Assembly: GCA_964643885.1 (NCBI GenBank)
Contig: CAZXUI010000040.1
Span: 1-39,170 of the forward strand
DNA: 39,170 nucleotides
Reading direction: 5' to 3'
Origin: CAADGL01 sp964643885
GTDB taxonomy: Bacteria; Planctomycetota; Phycisphaerae; UBA1845; Fen-1342
The notes beneath the pieces were generated by a model. The model was not told the origin of the DNA, did no database searches, and saw nothing but the letters and a program-made list of their open reading frames with translations. This document shows, one piece after another, positions 7,801 to 14,098 of this stretch. Made by a program: the position numbers and the translations under genes. Position 1 is the stretch's first letter; the number at the start of each line of letters is the position of its first letter.

Positions 7801-9604
7801 GGCGCAGGCCGAGTTCCTGCTGGCGATTCAGCAGATCGACAAGGTATTGACCGACCCCGAGCAGCGCCAGCGGGCGCACGTGCTGTTGGGGCAGGACCTG
7901 GTCGACTTCTACGCCCGCACCGACCAGGTCGACGCGCTGATCGATGCGGCTGACAAGCTGCTTTCGCAGACGAACGAGGACGCGGTCGTTCAGAGCGTGC
8001 AACTGAAGGTGGCCCAGACGCTGATGCGGACCAGCCGTTTCGGCAAAGCCCGCGAGGCGCTCGACCGCTACGACGAGCGCTTCCCCAAGGACCTGCGCTC
8101 GTCGCTGCTGCGGGCCCAGCTCCTGCTCTCCGAGCCGGCGCCTTCGCCCGAGAAGCGGACGACGCAGCTCGACCAGGCCCGCGAGCTGCTCTCGGCCGTG
8201 CTGACCGCGAATCCCGATGAGCCGTTCGCCCTGTTCCTGCGCGGCGCGCTGAACATGGAGCTGGCCCAGAACTTCGGCCAGAAGCAGGCGATCCAGAGCG
8301 CCCGCGAGGACCTGCTGCGGGCCAAGCAGCTCGCGCCGCTGAGCTACAACCTGCGCCACCGGTTGGCGCTGGCGCAGCTCTACGAGTACTCCGGCCAGCC
8401 CGAGCTCGCTGAGAACGAGCTGAAGGAGCTGGTGGACGCGGCCCCCAACGACGCCAACGTGCTTAACCGGCTGATGCTCTTCTATCGCACGACCGGCCAC
8501 TCGCAGCGGGCGCAGGAGTTCGTGGCCGCGCGGGCCGCGCGCGAGCCGGACAACCCGTTCTGGTCGCACCAGCTCGGCCGGCTGATGATGGAGAACGGTT
8601 CTCATTCCGCCGCGGTTTCGCCGCTTCAGTCGGCGCTGGCGGCGTATGAGCGGATCGGCCGGCGCAACCCGCTGATCCTGATCGATCTGCTCCAGGCGCT
8701 GGTCCGCGGCAGCCGCCAGCTCGAGGCGATTCAGTTTTTCGAGTCGCTGCCGGCGGAGGAGGCGACGCCGAGCGTGCGGGCGACGGTGTCCGAGGCCTAC
8801 CTGAGCTCGGGGCAGCGTGAGAAGGGGATCGCGCTGCTGACGGCGGCGCTGGCCGACTCGACGCGGACGGGGCCGGCCGACATGACGCTCGTGGCGCGGC
8901 AGGTGGCCGGGCTGCTGCCGGTGGACGCGGCCCGGGGCGTATTCGAGCAGGTGCTGCGTGATACGGCCAAGGAGGCCGGCGGGCTGACGCTGCAATCGCT
9001 GTACGCCGGCTATCTCGTGCAGCGCGGCGGACCGGAGGCTCATGCCGACGCCGAACGGATGCTCGACGAGGTGATCGCGAAGGCCAACCGCGGCACGGCC
9101 GCGCAGCTCAACGCCCTGGTTTCCAAGGCGCGATTGCAGGACGCGCAGGGGCGGCACGCGGACGCGGTCAAGACCTACGAGCGGGTGCTGGAGATCGAGC
9201 AGAACCACCTGGAGGCGCTCAACAACCTGGCCTATTCGCTGGCGGCCCGGCTGGACCGCGCGGCCGAGGCGCTTCCCTACGTCGAGCGGCTCTCCGGCGT
9301 GGCGAGCCGGGCCAGCGATTCCGGCGCGATCGACCGGACGATGTACGTGAGCGTTCTCGACACGATCGGGTGGGTCTACTTCCTGAACGATCGCAGCGGG
9401 CCGGCCGAGCAGGCATTGCTCGAGGCGCTGCGGCTCGAGCCGAATGACGTCGCCGCCCGCTTTCACCTGGGCCGGATATACATGAAGGCCGGTCGGACGA
9501 GCGAAGCCCGGGCGGCGCTGCGGGCGGCGCGTGAGCAGGCGGAAAAGATCAAGGACGATCTGTATATCAAGGACATCGAGCAGGCTCTGGCAGAGCTGCG
9601 CTGA
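4874..9604 (+). CDS. Giant TPR protein of the exosortase locus
   Basis: A 1576-residue protein with a short basic cytoplasmic tail, one membrane helix (about residues 10-33, no lipobox) and then almost nothing but tetratricopeptide-type helical hairpins to the end (typical unit endings are LDP, LEP and NP before the next helix). More than 30 repeats are plausible by length. It starts 15 nt after the EpsI-like gene, so the two are probably co-transcribed. Exosortase/EPS loci often carry a large TPR protein (PrsT in proteobacterial PEP-CTERM systems), but this one is larger than usual and is a membrane protein rather than a lipoprotein. Its likely role is a periplasmic scaffold linking export, polymerisation and sorting components; this is inferred, and no catalytic motif is visible. 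Confidence 0.85.
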   Translation: MAKRKLNKNLVAALTVSGMLLAVTAVAVISFNLAGLDPQTYVDKALEREESGDWLRAAEYYRRAFRADRQPKYLIEASRCAYQLGDVNATLRILNEALTLAPKDTDVLEAMLDKLWELRTQFPVDDMLREHSAMLLEIEPDNLLGLVCQAEGHGSGSAGADPAVAEAAIAKAIQLDATDPRVAIARRSAAVRKMRELLLSQPPGRVSPEVTAQISVLQDGSLEALREAWDKHPEHLNLTEELSRALASMDWIEEARGVLEKAIELDPSRPELHQLLAVNLWQLAARERSSPAPDAAKIAEYVSVGKRAAEKAIELDSALYDAYAVLAQLSVFDVSKGNLSAEDAQRYEAALALCHKGLESNVGVRSLRAMLAERAGRRAALMASGFELAMQYRARAPEASQRDEALKHARRFVDLSVTQYPTYYMTAVLEGELAVFENDPRAAVTAFQTADEKTRGIRGLEAVNRLAKERLAMLYRQLGEPGLAMDYTERAIEAYQRAREAVPLGLWEGKVDLLMRFGKNDEALTLLDGLISDHPDYEPFRRARAAVLVALGRGEEAEKSLGEVREDDPRDLMMRAQLAATGENWQEAENLLRKLIERNPRDRAALGLLANVMNRAGRGADGARFFGELREREMDETHQRLLRAYEVTVGIADAAERDEKLREVIESIPDEANRAAELFSFYYTRERYEESAPHLARLEQLRPNDAGVLEQQFLLHLRLSKFKEAEAYALRLAEKNADSANGAVFRGQLKAAQRDFEGALTEFRAAERLLPNDSNLKVRIAQAMLALPEPRLQESIPVLQQAVQFDPLNFQANRMLYAVYEQLGRPNEGVPYLRAAARLNPEDEFVKQRQRFLEEESDPAAGVAQREKLREENPQDVENLLRLVQLYTELIARTESAQQRAAYFEKGEQRLGEIVALEPKRVGLPQIAATFYAAAGKRAEGEAFLRESIARLETVYSLETQVVLARFLEQFGDLPAAQAEFLLAIQQIDKVLTDPEQRQRAHVLLGQDLVDFYARTDQVDALIDAADKLLSQTNEDAVVQSVQLKVAQTLMRTSRFGKAREALDRYDERFPKDLRSSLLRAQLLLSEPAPSPEKRTTQLDQARELLSAVLTANPDEPFALFLRGALNMELAQNFGQKQAIQSAREDLLRAKQLAPLSYNLRHRLALAQLYEYSGQPELAENELKELVDAAPNDANVLNRLMLFYRTTGHSQRAQEFVAARAAREPDNPFWSHQLGRLMMENGSHSAAVSPLQSALAAYERIGRRNPLILIDLLQALVRGSRQLEAIQFFESLPAEEATPSVRATVSEAYLSSGQREKGIALLTAALADSTRTGPADMTLVARQVAGLLPVDAARGVFEQVLRDTAKEAGGLTLQSLYAGYLVQRGGPEAHADAERMLDEVIAKANRGTAAQLNALVSKARLQDAQGRHADAVKTYERVLEIEQNHLEALNNLAYSLAARLDRAAEALPYVERLSGVASRASDSGAIDRTMYVSVLDTIGWVYFLNDRSGPAEQALLEALRLEPNDVAARFHLGRIYMKAGRTSEARAALRAAREQAEKIKDDLYIKDIEQALAELR

Positions 9605-9614
9605 GTCCCGCGGG

Positions 9615-9665
9615 CCGGGCGTGTGCCCGGTCCGGCCGGCCGTCGGAGCGGCGGCCGGCAGTTTT
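9615..9665 (+). terminator. Double hairpin with short U-run before the kinase gene
   Basis: Two hairpins lie in the 78-bp gap between the TPR and kinase genes. The first is CCGGGC-GTGT-GCCCGG (9615-9630). The second has an 8-bp GC stem (9635-9642 with 9652-9659, 9-nt loop) followed at once by AGTTTTC. This resembles an intrinsic terminator. Because the next gene is on the same strand with a good ribosome site, it may act as partial termination that lowers kinase expression, not as the end of the operon. The U-run is short. Confidence 0.5.
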
Positions 9666-9682
9666 CAGTGACGAGGTGACCG

Positions 9683-11968
9683 ATGAGTTCGATCTCACCG
9701 TCTCAGCCGCTGGCGGCTCAAGCGCCGCTGCCCCTGGGTCCGCAAGGCGCGCTGGGGATGCCCGCCGGGATGGAAGAGGCGCCGGTCGTCGGCTTCGGCG
9801 ATGCGGTCCGCATTCTCAAGCAGCGCAAGCTGACGATCGTGATCACGTTCGTGTTGTTCTATCTGCTGGTGGTGGGGTCGACCTTTGCGATCCGCAAGTG
9901 GGTGCCGGCGTTTCCGAGCGAGGGCATCCTCGAGCTTCAGCCGCCGCGGGAGAGCCTCGAGATCGAGCCGGAGCTGGTGACGCCCGAGATCATGAAGCAG
10001 ATGCTTCAGACCGAGGCCCGCAAGCTCAAGCAGCTCAGCCTGATCATGGACGTGCTCCAGCAGCCGGAGATCAAGCAGACCGAGTTCTACAAGTGGTACG
10101 GCGGGAACGTGATGAAGTGCGCATTCGAGCTTCAGCGGATGCTCGTCAGCGCGCCGATTCCGGAGACGAACCTGATTCGCGTGAGTCTCTCGTGCCGTGA
10201 CAAGCGCGAGGCCAAGCTGATCGTTCAGACGGTGATCTCGCGCTATCTGCTGCGCTATCAGACGGGGTCGAAGGGCGAGCTTCAGATGCGGGTCGAGGGA
10301 CTGCGCGACTCGATGGCGGCCGCGCAGCAGGCCCTGACGGACAAGCGGGCGGAGATCCGCCGCTTTCGCGAGACATCTGAGATTCCCGCGATGGAGGCCG
10401 AGAACAGCACCACGGGACAGCAGATTCTGCGGCTGTTCGAGCAGGTCTCGCAGTACGAGGTGCTGGCGACCTCGCTCCAGGGATACCTGGACAGCCTCGA
10501 GGGCATTCCGCTCGGCCAGCTTCCGATCACGCCCGAGATGCGGATCATCATCGAGTCGGACCCGATTCTGCGGTATTACCGGGTGACGGTCGAGTCGCTC
10601 GACGTGGGCATCCAGTCGCTGCTGTCGCTGCTCGGCCCGTCGCACCGGCAGGTCAAGCAACTCCGCATTCAGCGTCAGGGGTGGTTCGAGAAGGAGATCG
10701 CCAAGCGCGAGGAGCTGATCAACGACATCCGCGAGCGGCAGATCGAATCGACGCGGCAGGATCTGATCAACGCCCGCAACGTCATCCTGCACATCCGCGG
10801 GCAGCTCCAGGAGCTTCAGGCCAAGCAGCGGATGCTGGACCGCAACCTGCAAACCTTCCAGCAGCACACGGACGACGAGCAGCTCATCATCAAGCGGATC
10901 GAGGAGCTTCAAAAGGCGCTGGCCGGGGCCGAGACGGCGATGCTCGACAAGTCGCGCGAGCAGCGGCTGAGCCTCGTGCAGCCGGCGGAGGAGGCGATCA
11001 AGCCGTCGCGGCCGGACATGCTGCTGTACCTGGGCGGCGGGTTCGTGCTGTCGCTGGCGGCGGCGATCGGGCTGGCGTTTTTGCGCGAGTTCACAGACAA
11101 GGCGATCCGCACGCCGATCGACGTGGCCCGCTACGGACAGATCAGCGTGCTGGGCAACGTGCCGCTGATCGACGAGGACGAGGCGGACATCGACTCGATC
11201 GAGCAGGCCGCGCTGCGGGCGCCGCAGTCGCTGGTGGCGGAGGCCTTCCGCCAGGTGCGCACCAATCTGCTCTTCAGCGGCCCGTCAGAGAAGCAGCGGA
11301 CGATCCTGGTCACCAGCCCGGGCCCGGGCGACGGCAAGACGGCCGTGGCGATCAACCTGGCCGTTACGCTGGCGCAGAGCGGGCATCGCGTGCTGCTGAT
11401 CGACTGCAACTTCCGCCGGCCGGCGATCCGCGACGCGTTCGCCAACACGCGGCGGGAGGGGCTGAGCAACATCCTGATCGGGCAGGGCAAGCTGCCGGAC
11501 TATGTGACCAAGACGGACCACCCGAACGTGGACGTGCTCAGCAGCGGGCCGATGCCGCCGACGCCGAGCGAGCTGCTCGGCTCGACCTACGTGCGCGACC
11601 TGATTCAGGAGGCGACGCAGCGGTACGACCGGATCATCTTCGACGGCCCACCGGCGCTGCTGATCAGCGATGCGCTGGTGCTGGCGACGCAGGTGGACGG
11701 CGTGATCCTGGTCGCGCGGGCAGTGAGCAACTCGAAAGGCGCGATCAAGCGCGCCCGCGAGCAGCTCGAGCGGATCGGCGCGCGCATCTTCGGCGCCGTG
11801 CTCAACGGTGTGCAGGCTCGCGCCGGCGGCTACTTCCGCAAGCAGTACCGCGAGTTCTACGACTACGCCAGCGACGAGACCGTTCCGGCCGAGCTGCCGG
11901 GCGGAAGCTGGCCGACGCCGCCGAACGGAGAGGAGCCGAAGGAGCCGCCGGACGACGAGAAGAAGTAG
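9683..11968 (+). CDS. Wzz/BY-kinase fusion (polysaccharide co-polymerase tyrosine kinase)
   Basis: A 761-residue polysaccharide co-polymerase fused to a bacterial tyrosine kinase, controlling chain length and export in the inner membrane. A Wzz domain opens at about residue 35, with membrane helices near 50-70 and 446-467 framing a long periplasmic coiled-coil region. The kinase domain has Walker A SPGPGDGKT (545-553, Lys552), Walker A' VLLIDCNFRRP (570-580) and Walker B IIFDGPP (651-657). The C-terminal tyrosine cluster used for autophosphorylation is short but present: Tyr717, 722, 726 and 728. The tail after it is Pro/Glu-rich. The start has GAGGTGACC just upstream. It is the last gene of the locus and is separated from the TPR gene by the hairpin pair at 9615-9665. 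Confidence 0.93.
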   Translation: MSSISPSQPLAAQAPLPLGPQGALGMPAGMEEAPVVGFGDAVRILKQRKLTIVITFVLFYLLVVGSTFAIRKWVPAFPSEGILELQPPRESLEIEPELVTPEIMKQMLQTEARKLKQLSLIMDVLQQPEIKQTEFYKWYGGNVMKCAFELQRMLVSAPIPETNLIRVSLSCRDKREAKLIVQTVISRYLLRYQTGSKGELQMRVEGLRDSMAAAQQALTDKRAEIRRFRETSEIPAMEAENSTTGQQILRLFEQVSQYEVLATSLQGYLDSLEGIPLGQLPITPEMRIIIESDPILRYYRVTVESLDVGIQSLLSLLGPSHRQVKQLRIQRQGWFEKEIAKREELINDIRERQIESTRQDLINARNVILHIRGQLQELQAKQRMLDRNLQTFQQHTDDEQLIIKRIEELQKALAGAETAMLDKSREQRLSLVQPAEEAIKPSRPDMLLYLGGGFVLSLAAAIGLAFLREFTDKAIRTPIDVARYGQISVLGNVPLIDEDEADIDSIEQAALRAPQSLVAEAFRQVRTNLLFSGPSEKQRTILVTSPGPGDGKTAVAINLAVTLAQSGHRVLLIDCNFRRPAIRDAFANTRREGLSNILIGQGKLPDYVTKTDHPNVDVLSSGPMPPTPSELLGSTYVRDLIQEATQRYDRIIFDGPPALLISDALVLATQVDGVILVARAVSNSKGAIKRAREQLERIGARIFGAVLNGVQARAGGYFRKQYREFYDYASDETVPAELPGGSWPTPPNGEEPKEPPDDEKK

Positions 11969-11994
11969 CCCCCCGGGCGGCTCGGGTGGGATTG

Positions 11995-12053
11995 GAGGCG
12001 GGCGGTTCCCCGGCCGCGATTGCGGGCAGGCGGGACCGGCCGCCTCGCTGTTT
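11995..12053 (+). terminator. Probable terminator of the exosortase/EPS operon
   Basis: GAGGCGG (11995-12001) pairs with CCGCCTC (12040-12046). The stem continues past one mismatch into CGGT/ACCG, and GCTGTTT follows the right arm. It lies between the kinase and truA. The long loop and short U-run make it a moderate candidate. Confidence 0.4.
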
Positions 12054-12090
12054 CGGCAGGGCCGGCCGGGCGCGGGTACCATCCGCAGCG

Positions 12091-12858
12091 ATGCGACGCA
12101 AGCTTCGACTGACCATCGCCTACGACGGGACGGATTTCCACGGCTGGCAGCGGCAGCCGGGCCTGCGGACCGTTCAGGGGGAGCTCGAGGCGGTCGTGTG
12201 GCGCGTGGTTCGGCACCCGGCCGACGTCGTCGGGGCGAGCCGTACGGATGCCGGTGTGCACGCCCGCGGGCAGTGTGCGCAGCTTGTGACGGACTCGGCC
12301 ATACCGGACGAGAACCTGCTGCGGGCGATCAATCATCGCCTGCCGGCCGATCTGACGATCGTCCGCATCACGCGCGTCCGCGATGACTTCGACGCGATCC
12401 GCAGCGCGGTCGGCAAGCTCTATCGCTACCGCATCTACAACACGCCGCGCTCGCCGGTGGTCGATCTGGTTCAGCGCTGCACCTGGCACGTGCCGTTCCG
12501 GCTGGATATCGCGGCGATGCGGGCGGCGGCGGCCGGCCTCGTCGGCCGGCATGACTTCAGCTCTTTCGCCAGCGCCGGCTGCACGCGTGAGAACAAGATC
12601 CGCAGCGTGCACGAGGTTTCGATTCGGTTGAGCGGCCCGGAGATTTCGATCGACGTGGCGGGCGACGGGTTTCTGTACAACCAGGTCCGCAACATGGTCG
12701 GCACGCTGGTCGAGGTCGGCCGGGGGCACTGGGGGCCGGGGCGGGTGGCGGAGATTCTCGCCGGGCGCGACCGGCGGCTGGCCGGACCGACGGCCCCGCC
12801 GCAGGGACTGTGCCTGGAGCAGGTGTGGTATCCTGCGAGCGTGGAGACTGGTGAATGA
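12091..12858 (+). CDS. truA: tRNA pseudouridine(38-40) synthase TruA
   Basis: A 255-residue cytoplasmic enzyme that converts uridines 38-40 of the tRNA anticodon arm to pseudouridine. The N-terminus YDGTDFHGWQRQ and the catalytic segment GASRTDAGVHARGQ are textbook TruA, with the nucleophile Asp53. LYRYRIYN and the later FLYNQVRNMVGTL segment are also conserved. Length matches the family (about 245-270). The ATG at 12091 is chosen because the TruA fold begins right after it; the frame is open far upstream only because of base composition. The stop overlaps the next gene's start by 4 nt (ATGA), so the two are translationally coupled. Confidence 0.97.
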   Translation: MRRKLRLTIAYDGTDFHGWQRQPGLRTVQGELEAVVWRVVRHPADVVGASRTDAGVHARGQCAQLVTDSAIPDENLLRAINHRLPADLTIVRITRVRDDFDAIRSAVGKLYRYRIYNTPRSPVVDLVQRCTWHVPFRLDIAAMRAAAAGLVGRHDFSSFASAGCTRENKIRSVHEVSIRLSGPEISIDVAGDGFLYNQVRNMVGTLVEVGRGHWGPGRVAEILAGRDRRLAGPTAPPQGLCLEQVWYPASVETGE

Positions 12859-13589
12859 ACCTGGCGGGGAAAGTGGTGCTGATCACGGGGGCGGCCCGCC
12901 GCGTCGGCCGCGCGATCGCTCTGCGGCTGGCGGCGGACGGTTGCAGGCTTGCGCTTCATTATCGCAGCTCGCGACAGCCGGCCGAGCGGACCGCGGAGGA
13001 GTGTCGTCGTGGCGGTGCGGCCGATGTCGAGCTGCTGGCCGCTGATCTTTCCGAGCCGCAGCAGGTGGAGGGGCTCGTCGCGGCGGCGCTGGCCCGCTTC
13101 GGCGGGCTGGACGTGTTGATCAACAACGCGTCCGAGTTCGAGCGGATGACGGTCGACACGTTCTCGCTGGAGGAATGGGAGCGGACGCTGCGCGTGAATC
13201 TGACGGCGCCGATGCTGCTGGTGCACGCCGCCCGCGATGCGCTGCGGGCGGCGCACGGACGGATCGTGAATCTGTGTGATGTTTCCGTCGGCCGGCCGTG
13301 GCCGGATCATGTCGCGTACATGGTCTCCAAGGGCGCGCTCGAGACGCTGACGCGGGTGCTGGCCCGCGGGCTGGCGCCGGAGGTGAACGTGGTGGGCGTG
13401 GCGCCGGGGGTGGCCGCGTGGCCGGAGGATTATGACGCGGCGACGCGCGCGCGGTTGACGAAGCGGATCCCGCTCGGCCGTGCCGGGAGTGTCGAGGATA
13501 TTGCTGCGGCGGTTCGATTCGTGCTGGCCGAGGGTGACTACATGACGGGTGCGATTGTTCCGGTGGACGGCGGGCGGCATCTGGCGTGA
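12855..13589 (+). CDS. Pteridine-reductase-like short-chain dehydrogenase
   Basis: A 244-residue NAD(P)H-dependent SDR. It shows the cofactor loop TGAARRVGRA (residues 11-20), HYRSS (35-39, the basic residue favouring NADPH), NNAS (90-93) and Tyr155-x-x-x-Lys159. Where classical SDRs carry the catalytic Ser there is Asp142 in NLCDVS, as in pteridine reductase PTR1 and E. coli FolM. LAPEVNVVGVAPG also fits that group. This points to reduction of dihydropterin or dihydrofolate-type substrates, although the substrate is not proven by sequence. Its start overlaps the truA stop in ATGA, so expression is probably coupled to truA. Confidence 0.85.
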   Translation: MNLAGKVVLITGAARRVGRAIALRLAADGCRLALHYRSSRQPAERTAEECRRGGAADVELLAADLSEPQQVEGLVAAALARFGGLDVLINNASEFERMTVDTFSLEEWERTLRVNLTAPMLLVHAARDALRAAHGRIVNLCDVSVGRPWPDHVAYMVSKGALETLTRVLARGLAPEVNVVGVAPGVAAWPEDYDAATRARLTKRIPLGRAGSVEDIAAAVRFVLAEGDYMTGAIVPVDGGRHLA

Positions 13590-13669
13590 TCGAGGCGGTG
13601 GTGATCGAGAGGTTCGGGCGGAAGCGGAGCCGTGCGCGAGCGCCGAGCCGTGAGCAGATGGATTCACAG

Positions 13670-13835
13670 AGCCGCGACCGTCAGGGAGCGGGCGCAGTTG
13701 AGAGAGTTTCCCGCGGATACGCGCCGAAACGCACACACCTGAAATCAAAGCACCAGCGCCTGAGATAGGTGGACGTCATCCGGCGCTTGCGCGGGCGGCG
13801 CGCCACCCCCGGCCCGCTCCCTGGCGGTCGCGGCT
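13670..13835. repeat. 24-bp inverted repeat pair
   Basis: The 24 bp at 13670-13693 are the reverse complement of 13812-13835 with a single mismatch. The right arm belongs to the 77-bp dispersed repeat that recurs at 18607-18683. A long hairpin or a remnant of two inverted element copies are both possible. Confidence 0.85.
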
Positions 13836-13842
13836 CGGATCA
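13766..13842 (+). repeat. Dispersed 77-bp repeat, copy 1
   Basis: Aligns without gaps to 18607-18683, 66 of 77 positions identical by hand count. Both copies begin TAGGTGGA, contain GCCCGCTCCCT and end GGTCGCGGCTCGGATCA. Both lie in intergenic DNA just after a gene end, which suggests an extragenic repeat family typical of planctomycete genomes. Confidence 0.85.
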
Positions 13843-13917
13843 GAGATACGGGCGAGACGCCCGTACCACCCGTCGCGGCTCGGATCTGAGGTACGGGCGA
13901 GACGCCCGTACCACCCG
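13828..13917 (+). repeat. 45-bp tandem pair with perfect hairpin
   Basis: Two head-to-tail copies (13828-13872 and 13873-13917) differ at two positions. Each contains the perfect inverted repeat TACGGGCG-AGA-CGCCCGTA (8-bp stem, 3-nt loop). These form REP-like stem-loops. Confidence 0.92.
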
Positions 13918-13920
13918 ACA

Positions 13921-13991
13921 AAGGCAGGCAGAATGGCGAAGCCACAGATTGCGGGCGGGACGCCCGCGCTGCGCGGCGGGCAGCCTGCCTT
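13921..13991. repeat. 71-bp nested inverted repeat
   Basis: The outer arms AAGGCAGGC (13921-13929) and GCCTGCCTT (13983-13991) are perfect complements. Inside, GCGGGCG-GGA-CGCCCGC (13951-13967) is a second perfect hairpin. The structure resembles a small MITE- or REP-like unit. No transposase is nearby. Confidence 0.7.
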
Positions 13992-14098
13992 GCTCGGCCG
14001 CGTTCGCCCGCGTATCTGGAGCCCGAGCGGCCGATAGAATCCCTGGGGCCGATCGGCGTACAATGACCATGGCGCGATGTCGAAAGGCAGGTGCTCGA

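Larger units (their letters stand above)
13590..14098. other. Repeat-filled intergenic region
   Basis: A 509-bp gap with no credible gene. It carries several repeat types listed separately: an inverted pair (13670-13693 and 13812-13835), a 77-bp dispersed repeat (13766-13842), a 45-bp tandem pair (13828-13917) and a nested inverted repeat (13921-13991). Open frames through it translate to Arg/Gly-rich, low-information peptides produced by the repeats. Confidence 0.75.

Noticed and set aside
3749..9466. A 1905-codon open frame on the minus strand
   Set aside because: It is antisense to the EpsI-like and TPR genes and made of Arg/Leu/Gln-rich sequence, as expected opposite a GC-rich coding strand. 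It matches no family.
13921..13991. Insertion sequence
   Set aside because: It has inverted arms but is only 71 bp, with no transposase and no recognised target-site duplication; treated as a small repeat.
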